Shown here in pieces: positions 5,955-13,068 of a stretch of DNA of 64,000 nt. The notes under the pieces were generated by a model, which made no database searches, was not told the origin of the DNA, and saw nothing but the letters and a program-made list of their open reading frames with translations. How positions within the stretch are numbered: position 1 is the stretch's first letter; every line of letters starts with the position of its first letter. A program made the position numbers and the translations under genes. The DNA is from an uncultured Acidimicrobiia bacterium (GTDB taxonomy: Bacteria; Actinomycetota; Acidimicrobiia; Spongiisociales; Spongiisociaceae), in NCBI GenBank assembly GCA_958295745.1, contig OY282370.1, positions 248,001-312,000 on the forward strand. The letters run 5' to 3'.

Positions 5955-8612
5955 CTGACGATGAAACGCCCCCCCCCCCCGTCCTGGACCGACACTATTC
6001 AAATCCGGGAGAACACCAGAAGCCGCAAGAGAATCCGGGCTGCTGTTGTTCGATCCCCCGGTAACGGCATAGCTTTCAATCTCCTCGTCGCGAGGGAACA
6101 TAGCCGAAACCGTTTTGACTGCGGACAAAATCCGGTCGTCTTCATAGAGCCATAGTTTGGTAAAAGGACGATATAACACTTCTCGTATGCGAGATTCTTC
6201 AAAAACTATCTGTTTGCGTTGTCTCAAGCTGTTCTTCAAAGTACTCGTCCACTTGATCTCATCCAGTCTATGGTTGGTCGTAGCTCTCTCGATGACATCT
6301 CGCTTTGTATCATCCTCTACCCACTCCAGAGCATCATTGTAGGCTTCTATTAACCGAAGCATTCTTTCTATGAGCCGCTGGCGGCTAAAAGAATAAACAT
6401 AAACATCACAGCTGGTTCCTACGCCTCGAGCGTGCACAAGAGAAACTACCTCTGGATTTTTCTTATTATTATCACATATAGGTAACATTCTCTTAAAGGT
6501 TCCATCTGAAAGGTTTATCCAATCATGCCTTTGCGTCACTGGTACTATCTCCATATGAGAACTGGTTATATCATTCAGGTCAGCCAACCACTTGAACTTT
6601 TGATCCAGGCTCATATAATCGGGTACCTGAGTATAGTGTAACACGGCGAGTTGATCTTGCTTCTTGGCAGGATTTCTGACGAGGAATGTTATCTGAACTC
6701 CCTGCATAGAACCACCTCCAAACACCTTATCCCCCTCCATCTTCCATTCCTCTCCTGCCTTATAGGCGTTGCCTCGGAGGTTGACTACATAGATGTCAGT
6801 AAACTCATCACGTAATACGGCCCGCACCCCAGCTAGAGAAGTGCCGTCCGTCAAAGAGTTGGGATGCAGCAAGCCGACGATCGCAGGATGGTCACCGCGC
6901 TGTGCGTTCGGCAATACACGATCAGAGCACCATCGCAAAGCTTTCACATACAGATTTCCTGATGCATTGCCGCCAGGTGACCGTCCGATCACCTCTCGAT
7001 GTTTGGTACCATAAGTTTCTTTAACTCTCCTACCCATTTCTTCATATTCGAGGTTCGGATTGTCATCACCTGCGGACTTCTGGCCGGAGGACCATGGCGG
7101 ATTGGCCAGGACAATCGTCATCGGTGTGGCGTCCTGCTCCAGACGGCCGCGGATATTGTCCCCAAAAGCGGGAAAGATGGCTTGAGAGGGAGACTCCAAG
7201 AAGGTGTCTGTCAATAATATCTTGTCGTAGCCTTCATAAACTGACTCTATACCAGACTCGACTTCGCGGGAATGCTTGGCCTCTTCGACTTTGATGGCGG
7301 CTATGTAATAGGCCAGCAGTATCAGCTCGTTGGCATGCAACTCGTGCTTGTACTTGCGATCCAAATCTTCGGGGCTGATCAGGTAATTGCCGTCCTCGTC
7401 TTTCATCTCTATCAGGCGGGCCAGAAAAGTACCGGTGCCCGCGAACGGGTCCAGGATGTGCAGGTTCTCGCTGCCTATCGACCTGCCGAACTCCTTTTGG
7501 CAGATGGCCGCCGCCGACCGGACCATGAAATCGACTATCTCCACCGGGGTGTATACGATCCCGACCCGTTTCACGGTGTCCTTCATCGCCGCCTGGAAGA
7601 AGCCGTCGTACACTTCGCGAAGGATGTCCACCCGCTCGGCGCTGTTCACCGCCCCCTCGAAGGCCTTCGACATCTGCCGGTAGGCACGGGTGAGCGGCGC
7701 AAGCTCCTCGTCGAACGAAACCCCCATATCCCGGAAGGTCTTCAGAAGGCGCTCGACTTCCTGGCTGACCGGGTTCTGGTCGGCGAATCCGCTTCCGGCC
7801 AGCATCACATCGAACACCGGGATGGTCACCACGTGCTGGGCGATCATCTCCTGAGCTTGCCTGTGTGTTACATGATCCCCGATAGAGTCGCGGATGCCTT
7901 GCAGGAACCGTTCGAAGGCCGCCCTCGCTCTGCCTTCCTTCACTAGATCGGTGATCCGGGCATGCACTTGACGGCATATATCCGCCGCTCTCGCGCCCCA
8001 GCGAGGGTACATCTGCTTGTCGCCGATGGTCTCCACCACCTTGGAGGCGATGGCTTGGTCGAGCTGGAACTGCAGCTGTTCCTGCAACCGCTGCTCACGC
8101 TCGCCGGCATCGGTTTCCCGTCCGAACCTGCACGAAATACGGAGGGGGGCGTTCCTGATCCAGGCGGAGGCGTTGCTGACGTAGTGATTCATGCGAGAGT
8201 CGTGGGAACGCAGCGCCCGCACCACCTCCCACACGGTCTTGAAATCCGAAGCATTCAACATTTCCTGCGGGGCGGCCCCGTCGGGTACCACCACCGGGAT
8301 CACGATGTATCCTTTCTCCTTGCCCGGCGCCCTGCGCATCGCCCGGCCCACCGCCTGGGTGATATCCACCGTGGAGGAGCGGCTGTTGAGGAAGATCACC
8401 GCGTCCAGGCTGGGAACATCCACCCCTTCGGTCAGAACCCGGGCGTTGCTGAGCACCCGGCAGGTGGACGGCGCGCCTTCCCCGGAGTTTTCCCGGTGCC
8501 CCCTGAGTTTCTCCAGCAGATCGGTGCGTTCGGCGGCCGGGGTGGAACCGTCTATGTGGTCAACGTCGAGATGCAGAAACGGCGGAGACCCCCCCCCCGT
8601 TACTGTCCGCAT
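5832..8612 (-). CDS. Type ISP-like restriction enzyme, second part: helicase C-lobe, coupler, N6-adenine methyltransferase, specificity region
   Basis: Downstream part of a single-polypeptide restriction-modification enzyme. As sequenced it is out of frame with the upstream part by one G in the 8589-8598 tract; removing one G gives a continuous 1452-residue protein, close to LlaGI/LlaBIII-type enzymes. Visible features: helicase motif V/VI region (TEGVDVPSLDAV, QAVGRAMRR near residue 90), a helical coupler-like region about 150-340, methyltransferase motif I DPFAGTGTF near 390 and motif IV NPPW near 505, which is the gamma-type adenine methyltransferase arrangement, then a YRPF segment near 838 and the terminal modules R0 and R1. 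The final stop (TAA at 5834-5832) is that of module R1, reached because tract 1 is 12 G. The ATG at 8612 lies just before the tract and has no clear ribosome binding site, so independent translation is doubtful. The 5900-6800 stretch has lower GC than its neighbours, consistent with transfer. Confidence 0.85.
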   Translation of the reverse strand: MRTVTGGGSPPFLHLDVDHIDGSTPAAERTDLLEKLRGHRENSGEGAPSTCRVLSNARVLTEGVDVPSLDAVIFLNSRSSTVDITQAVGRAMRRAPGKEKGYIVIPVVVPDGAAPQEMLNASDFKTVWEVVRALRSHDSRMNHYVSNASAWIRNAPLRISCRFGRETDAGEREQRLQEQLQFQLDQAIASKVVETIGDKQMYPRWGARAADICRQVHARITDLVKEGRARAAFERFLQGIRDSIGDHVTHRQAQEMIAQHVVTIPVFDVMLAGSGFADQNPVSQEVERLLKTFRDMGVSFDEELAPLTRAYRQMSKAFEGAVNSAERVDILREVYDGFFQAAMKDTVKRVGIVYTPVEIVDFMVRSAAAICQKEFGRSIGSENLHILDPFAGTGTFLARLIEMKDEDGNYLISPEDLDRKYKHELHANELILLAYYIAAIKVEEAKHSREVESGIESVYEGYDKILLTDTFLESPSQAIFPAFGDNIRGRLEQDATPMTIVLANPPWSSGQKSAGDDNPNLEYEEMGRRVKETYGTKHREVIGRSPGGNASGNLYVKALRWCSDRVLPNAQRGDHPAIVGLLHPNSLTDGTSLAGVRAVLRDEFTDIYVVNLRGNAYKAGEEWKMEGDKVFGGGSMQGVQITFLVRNPAKKQDQLAVLHYTQVPDYMSLDQKFKWLADLNDITSSHMEIVPVTQRHDWINLSDGTFKRMLPICDNNKKNPEVVSLVHARGVGTSCDVYVYSFSRQRLIERMLRLIEAYNDALEWVEDDTKRDVIERATTNHRLDEIKWTSTLKNSLRQRKQIVFEESRIREVLYRPFTKLWLYEDDRILSAVKTVSAMFPRDEEIESYAVTGGSNNSSPDSLAASGVLPDLNSVGPGRGGGAFHRQAAILTSSGSNMIFQALASANLTDLAAIKGSQQTRVIPRRR
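5942..6071 (-). other. C-terminal module R0 with hidden tail
   Basis: R0 is the module fused to the body of the enzyme: YAVTGGSNN, then GVLPDLN, then GPGR followed by the 12-G tract. With 11 G the frame continues RFIVRRRY and stops at TGA 5944-5942, giving the natural family-type ending (basic residues followed by a terminal Tyr). With 12 G that ending is skipped and R1 is read instead. The tail codons CGG-CGA-TAC-TGA overlap the R1 start GCG-ATA-CTG in another frame. Confidence 0.7.
5969..5980 (-). repeat. Poly-G tract 1 (12 G on coding strand)
   Basis: Twelve C on the plus strand inside the specificity region. Reading from the enzyme frame, n = 11 ends with the R0 tail, n = 12 (as sequenced) reads into R1, and n = 10 or 13 enters a third frame that is open across R1 to tract 2. 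Unlike the other tracts it is flanked by GGAC rather than GTAAC. Confidence 0.92.
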
Positions 8613-10191
8613 CGTCGCTCTGGCGGGCCAGGGCGTCCACCAACTTCGGCCAGACCAGCGCCGCCGTCTCCGAGGTGCGCACCAGGTTGGTGAAGGCGAT
8701 GGCCGAGCGGGCCGGTTCTCCCCCGTCCGTGAATATCTGGCCGGGGAAACGGCCCGGCTGCACCTCGGTGGTGGCGGGCGAGGCCAGCGCGTCCCAGCAC
8801 CCGGCCAGCTTCACCGCGTCGTCCAGCGCCAGGTTGGTGCCCTCCTGGACCAGTACCTCGTGGGACAGGCCGGCGTTGGCGAGCGACTGCCGATACGCCT
8901 CCTCGGAAGCGGTGATCACCAACACCTCATAGTCGGTGAGGAACTCGCCCTCCACCGCATCGCTGAACGCCATATCGTAGAAGCGATCCCCGAACACTTC
9001 GGGGTCGGCCATGCTGTAGCTGTCGCCCTCGAAAGCCGGATCGTCGACCTTGCTCTTCTGCCGTGCGGTGAACACCCTGGGGGTGGCGGTCATGTACAGG
9101 CGCTTGCGGCCCCGGATATGCGCGTCGTCGTGGACGATCCGGAACGGGGAAACCCCGAGGCCCTCGCTCGATGCCTCGATCCCGGTGGTGCGGTGAGCCT
9201 CGTCGCAGATGATCAGATCGAACCCCCATCCCCCGCCGATCCGCTCCTGGGCGGCGGCGATCTTGGGGGATGATTGGTAGGTGCTGAACACCACCTGCAT
9301 GGCGTCGTCCGGCGGCGGCCCGGCCAGCACCGCCGCCAGCTTCTCTGGGTCGGTAGTCACCGGGATGGCCAGCTCGGTCAGGTCTCCGGCCACATCCGCA
9401 TTCCTCGACGCCCGGCGGCCCGCGGTGGGATCCGAGCAGACCCCCAGGTAGCGCAGTGGCATCTCCCGCTGTCGGGACCATTCCCGCATCGTCTGTCCGA
9501 TCAGGGCGATGGACGGCACCAGATACAGAACCCGGCCCCCCCGCCCGGCCACCTTCTCCGCCGCCCGGAGCGCCACCAGGGACTTGCCGGTCCCGCAGGG
9601 GAGGATCAGCTGCCCCCGGTCCGCGTCCCGGAACCCTCCGGAGATGCGGTCCACGGCGTCCCGCTGGAAGGGGTAGAGGTCGTGTTTGGGGGGCGGGGCT
9701 ATCTCCAGCCGCTCCGGGGTGTCTGCCACCTCCCGCCAGTCGTCCACCCAGCGGTCCATCTCGGAAGTGGACAGCACCTCGCACCGTGGATCGGCCCGGC
9801 GGATCTTGATCATCCCGTTCTTGGAGACCGGGGCGGTGGCCACCAGCAATCGGGACACGAAGTCGGCCGTTCCCGAAGCGGAGAGGAAACTGTCCACCCC
9901 GCGGGTGGGAACCTGTCCGTCGTGGAACTTGCACTGGACGGCGCACAGGCCGCCGCCGTAGGCCGGGGTCTGGCTGGCCACGATGTCGATCCCGATGTCC
10001 TGCCCGTACCCCCGAGCCGTTCGGTCGGGCCACTCGTTCCACAGCCAGACCTCTTCGAAGCGTTCCCGTCCGTACTCGCCGGGATGCTCCCGCAGCGCCG
10101 CCTGCACCAGCCGCTCGAACCTCCGCCCCTGGACCACCGTCCTCGGGGCGTCGGCGGTGAGCCTGCGCAGAACCTCGGTCAGATGCGGCAT
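8560..10191 (-). CDS. Type ISP-like restriction enzyme, first part: Mrr-like nuclease and helicase N-lobe
   Basis: Upstream part of the restriction enzyme, 543 residues in the sequenced (OFF) state. The N-terminus shows a PD-(D/E)xK-type nuclease core with GIDIVA near residue 69 and the QCK signature near 84. The superfamily 2 motor follows with Walker A CGTGKS near 200, DEAH (CDEAHRTTG) near 328 and motif III TATPR near 367. After AIAFTN (start of the second RecA lobe) the frame enters a 10-G tract and terminates 9 residues later with VSAVSASRR. The ATG at 10191 has AGGAG at 8 nt and lies 10 bp after the stop of the gene upstream, so both are probably one transcript. In the known family the nuclease and motor act in cis with the methyltransferase to cleave after translocation. 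A truncated motor would give neither cleavage nor modification. Confidence 0.88.
   Translation of the reverse strand: MPHLTEVLRRLTADAPRTVVQGRRFERLVQAALREHPGEYGRERFEEVWLWNEWPDRTARGYGQDIGIDIVASQTPAYGGGLCAVQCKFHDGQVPTRGVDSFLSASGTADFVSRLLVATAPVSKNGMIKIRRADPRCEVLSTSEMDRWVDDWREVADTPERLEIAPPPKHDLYPFQRDAVDRISGGFRDADRGQLILPCGTGKSLVALRAAEKVAGRGGRVLYLVPSIALIGQTMREWSRQREMPLRYLGVCSDPTAGRRASRNADVAGDLTELAIPVTTDPEKLAAVLAGPPPDDAMQVVFSTYQSSPKIAAAQERIGGGWGFDLIICDEAHRTTGIEASSEGLGVSPFRIVHDDAHIRGRKRLYMTATPRVFTARQKSKVDDPAFEGDSYSMADPEVFGDRFYDMAFSDAVEGEFLTDYEVLVITASEEAYRQSLANAGLSHEVLVQEGTNLALDDAVKLAGCWDALASPATTEVQPGRFPGQIFTDGGEPARSAIAFTNLVRTSETAALVWPKLVDALARQSDDADSNGGGVSAVSASRR
8589..8598 (-). repeat. Poly-G tract H between helicase lobes (10 G on coding strand)
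   Basis: Ten C on the plus strand, preceded on the coding strand by AGTAAC. The upstream frame arrives exactly at a codon boundary (531 codons from the ATG at 10191), so only n divisible by three joins it to the helicase C-lobe frame. With 10 G the product stops after 9 codons; with 11 G it stops after about 16. This is a standard phase-variation layout, with the sequenced state being OFF. Confidence 0.93.
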
Positions 10192-10201
10192 GACGGCGCT
10201 C

Positions 10202-10909
10202 CTACCTCTGGCCTTCCAGTGAGGGCGGCAGGCCGGCGATGATCCGGGCGCTGGTCACGCTCACGTACACCAGCCGCCGCAGATGGCGTATCAGCTCGAA
10301 CGGGTCGTCGGCCCATGCGTGCCAGCCGTTGGGGTCGTCGGCGATGCCGGAGGGCTTGTCCAGTTTGAAACGAAGGCTGTCGATCGCCCAATCCAAGGGC
10401 GACCGCCCCGACACCTTGTAGTCCTGGGCCTCGGCGGGTATGCCCACCAGCCGGCACCGGTCGTTGATGTGGAGCTCGGTGCGGTCGACCTCAGGCTTGC
10501 GTTTCTCGTTCTTGACCCGGTTCCACTTCATCTTCTTCTGTATCCGGTAGACGTCCGAGTCGGGGGCGCCGCCCTCATCCGGGAAACCGTCCACCAGACA
10601 GTCCACTTCCGGCCATTCAGGGCAGGTCTCGTAGCCGATGTGGAGGTTCATCAGCTCCCGGCCTGCCTTGCGGAAGGTTTCGAAGTCGGCGGCCAGCGGC
10701 ACCCTAGGCAGGTTGCGCTGCAGGTCGTGGCGGTACCGTTCCCGCCAGTCGGGGGCGTGCATCACCCCGTACAGGTACTCCCAGATGTCGTCCTTGATGA
10801 TGCCGGGATCGCCGTAGCGGGTGCGGAACTCCTCCAGACACCAGTCGGTGATGTTATCGGTGTCCTCCGACAGTTCTTCCATGGGAAGAGTTCTATATTT
10901 CAACGTCAA
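10202..10909 (-). CDS. Detached C-terminal domain of the Type ISP-like enzyme
   Basis: In LlaGI/LlaBIII-like and related predicted helicase-methyltransferases the FPRY-type module is followed in the same chain by a helical region beginning NITD and ending near a vSv-T-x-x-I-x-x-LPP segment. This gene encodes just that part: NITDWCLEEFRTRYGD, KDDIWEYLYGVMHAPDWRER, AGRELMNLHIGYE, YKVSGRSPLDW, a SGI-x-DDPNGW segment, and SVTSARIIAGLPP at the end. It is therefore the missing C-terminal end of the enzyme encoded just downstream, moved in front of it. I chose the TTG at 10909 because GGAGG precedes it by 5 nt; an ATG at 10882 without a good site is the alternative. It probably binds the main subunit in trans. 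No catalytic motif is visible. Confidence 0.8.
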   Translation of the reverse strand: MTLKYRTLPMEELSEDTDNITDWCLEEFRTRYGDPGIIKDDIWEYLYGVMHAPDWRERYRHDLQRNLPRVPLAADFETFRKAGRELMNLHIGYETCPEWPEVDCLVDGFPDEGGAPDSDVYRIQKKMKWNRVKNEKRKPEVDRTELHINDRCRLVGIPAEAQDYKVSGRSPLDWAIDSLRFKLDKPSGIADDPNGWHAWADDPFELIRHLRRLVYVSVTSARIIAGLPPSLEGQR

Positions 10910-10950
10910 GCCCGCCTCCGGCCCATCCGGGCAACCCGGCAAGCATAGCG

Positions 10951-11051
10951 ATGGAACAGACCCGAACCGCACCCAACCCATGCGACGGCCAGCTCCAGGG
11001 TGATGGGTTGCTTGTTCAGCATGGAACAGACCCGAACCGCACCCAACCCAT
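10951..11051. repeat. 31-bp direct repeat pair upstream of the RM operon
   Basis: Two identical copies, 10951-10981 and 11021-11051, start ATGGAACAGACC and end ACCCAACCCAT, 70 bp apart start to start. They begin 42 bp upstream of the start codon of the first restriction gene. The location suits an operator or a duplicated promoter segment; it could also be debris of a mobile element. No protein binding it can be named. Confidence 0.85.
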
Positions 11052-11391
11052 TCGCCACATCCGCAGAACGCGAAAATCGCCGCCTTCCCCCGCCGGCCCG
11101 TTGGGCTCCCTCCCCGCCACCACCCCGCTGTCCAAGGCCGGGGATTGTGGGCGCGTGGACCCTACCCCGGTCCGAAGTCTTGATTCGGATTCAGGCTATT
11201 GCTCGCCTTTTGTCTCCGTTACCTGGGAAGGCCGGAGCGCCGGGCGAGGCTTCGTCTGGATCCACCGCCGTCCGGACCTGGTAGCGGTGGATTTCTTCCT
11301 GCCTCTACAGCATCTCCTATTTTCGGGGAAAGGTCAACCCCTTTCTTTCGCGTTCTCCGTCCGGGGGGTCCTGTTTGTCACAGGGGTGTTG

Positions 11392-11397
11392 TATAAT
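11392..11397 (+). promoter_or_regulatory. -10 element TATAAT of a leaderless promoter
   Basis: A consensus TATAAT ends 8 nt before the ATG at 11405. Transcription would start at or next to the A of the ATG, so the message is probably leaderless, as is common in actinobacteria. No good -35 hexamer is visible at the right distance, and there is no ribosome binding site upstream, which supports the leaderless reading. Confidence 0.65.
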
Positions 11398-11404
11398 CAT
11401 ACGT

Positions 11405-12952
11405 ATGTTCGATTTCATGCAGGACTACCCGCCTTACGAGGGTATGGCCGTCGAGACTCAGCCCGTCGCCGCCGACGTCGGGGGAAGGTCTGACGGTGAG
11501 CGGCCGGCCTGGCTGGATGCTTATATGAGCGGCTACCAGAAGCAGCGCCAAGGGGCCTACGATCGGGTGAATCGTCTGAAAGAGGAATATCCCTCGGCGG
11601 GGGGCCTCGATCCGGTGGGGAGCCGTGTCTTTGAGGATGCCAAAGCTGAGGCGGGGCTGGTGCGGGCCGAGGCCGGGGTCAGCCGGGCCCGGGGCGAGCA
11701 GCTCGACTGGATCCGGTCTCTCATCCGCAGGGGCGGGGTCGCCCGATTCGGGTATCGCAACCCTATCGATATGACCGCCGCCTTGCTCGACATTCATCGG
11801 GAAACCGCCAAGGAGCTCGTGTATCTGGCCGAACGGGTCGATGGTCTCACCATCGGCCGGATACGCCAAGGCCGTATTTCATATACCCGGGTGTTGGAGG
11901 AGACCCGCCTTCGGGAGGCCGGCGCCACCCGTGAGCAGATCGAGCAGTCCCGCCGTCTCGACTTGGGCCGGGTGCGGCGCTTCTGGCAGAAACTCAAGAA
12001 GATGACCCGTTCGGACGAGAAGAAGATATTCGACAGCCAATACATCAGCTTCCAGCCTTCTCTGGACGGAACGCATTACCGGGTGGCGGGCAGGCTGGGC
12101 GGCTACGAAGGCGAGATCTGCCGCAAGGCGCTCCAGCAACGCTCGGAGCGCATCATCCCCATGGCCGAACAAGAACGGGACCAGGATCGGCCCGACCCGG
12201 GCTGGCGCCGGGCGCTGGCGTTGACCACACTCTGCCAGGACGAACTCGACCAGACCAGCCGGCCCCCCAACAGCGGCGCCTCAGCCGATGCGAACGACGA
12301 AGAGAACGCCCGATGGAATTCCCTCGATGCCGCCGATCACGCCGACGAAACCGATGAGACCATCCGCCAAGACGGATACGAGTACATCAACCCCGGCCTA
12401 ACACCCGGCTCCGCCGCAACGACCCGCCCCGCGGAAACGCCCGAACCGGCGAGGAACCATCGCGAGCCGCTGCTCATGGTGATAGCCGACCAGACACTCG
12501 CCGAAGCCTCGGACTACGAACAGGGCGTCAACATCCTCGCCGGCCCTCGAGTCGGACCCGACACCATCGACCTCATCCGATGCACAGGCCGCACCGAACA
12601 CGTCACCGTCACCGAACACGACAGCACCGGCCGCCGGGCACAACGGCAGATACGCCCAGGCCTGCGCAGGGCGGTGCTCGCCCGGGACGACGGATGCGTA
12701 ATCGACGGATGCCAAAACACCTACCGGCTCCAAGTCCACCACATCACCCCTAGATCCCAAGGCGGTGTCAACCGGCCGCACAACCTCGCCGCCCTCTGCT
12801 GGTACCACCACCACGTCGCCATCCACCGACACGGACTCCAACTCGACCCCCGCTCACCACCCCACCGAAGGCGGCTCTCCCCACCCCCCCGACCAACCAA
12901 GCGGTATTACCCGCCGCCCCGCATCCTCGACCTCATCTACAAAACGGCGTAG
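11405..12952 (+). CDS. HNH endonuclease domain protein (DUF222/13E12-like)
   Basis: A 515-residue protein of the large actinobacterial family with a long helical N-terminal region (DUF222-like) and a C-terminal HNH nuclease domain. The HNH part is clear: DGCVIDGC with the metal Cys pair, then LQVHHITPRSQGG, then NLAALCWYHHH. The middle contains a charged, low-complexity region (about 285-345). Members are often multi-copy in actinobacterial genomes and their role is not established. The ATG at 11405 is chosen because of the -10 box 8 nt upstream; an in-frame TTG at 11375 would lie in the promoter. A fragment of a second, decayed copy lies at 13622-13692. Confidence 0.82.
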   Translation: MFDFMQDYPPYEGMAVETQPVAADVGGRSDGERPAWLDAYMSGYQKQRQGAYDRVNRLKEEYPSAGGLDPVGSRVFEDAKAEAGLVRAEAGVSRARGEQLDWIRSLIRRGGVARFGYRNPIDMTAALLDIHRETAKELVYLAERVDGLTIGRIRQGRISYTRVLEETRLREAGATREQIEQSRRLDLGRVRRFWQKLKKMTRSDEKKIFDSQYISFQPSLDGTHYRVAGRLGGYEGEICRKALQQRSERIIPMAEQERDQDRPDPGWRRALALTTLCQDELDQTSRPPNSGASADANDEENARWNSLDAADHADETDETIRQDGYEYINPGLTPGSAATTRPAETPEPARNHREPLLMVIADQTLAEASDYEQGVNILAGPRVGPDTIDLIRCTGRTEHVTVTEHDSTGRRAQRQIRPGLRRAVLARDDGCVIDGCQNTYRLQVHHITPRSQGGVNRPHNLAALCWYHHHVAIHRHGLQLDPRSPPHRRRLSPPPRPTKRYYPPPRILDLIYKTA

Positions 12953-12974
12953 CCGGCCCAAGCCCTTGGGCCGG
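12953..12974 (+). terminator. Hairpin after HNH gene
   Basis: A perfect inverted repeat CCGGCCCAAG / CTTGGGCCGG starts right after the stop codon of the HNH gene. The central bases must form the loop, leaving a stem of about 9 bp. No U-tract follows, as often seen for actinobacterial intrinsic terminators, so termination is probable but not certain. Confidence 0.6.
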
Positions 12975-13068
12975 GCGCGCCGCGGGCGGCCCTATCGTTT
13001 CGCTGGCGGGGGGGGAATTGTGATCTTTGGACCTCATCCTGATGACGATCCCCAGGAAACGGGAGATC

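Larger units (their letters stand above)
10910..11404. other. 495-bp intergenic region between RM operon and HNH gene
   Basis: Divergent region holding the promoters of the restriction operon (minus) and the HNH gene (plus). It contains a pair of 31-bp direct repeats next to the restriction operon and a -10 element next to the HNH gene. The middle part, about 11060-11370, shows no convincing coding frame, hairpin or repeat. Confidence 0.6.

Noticed and set aside
5234-6170. Plus-strand frames across the module array
   Set aside because: They run antisense to the modules, give Arg-rich products without motifs, and depend on the C runs for length.
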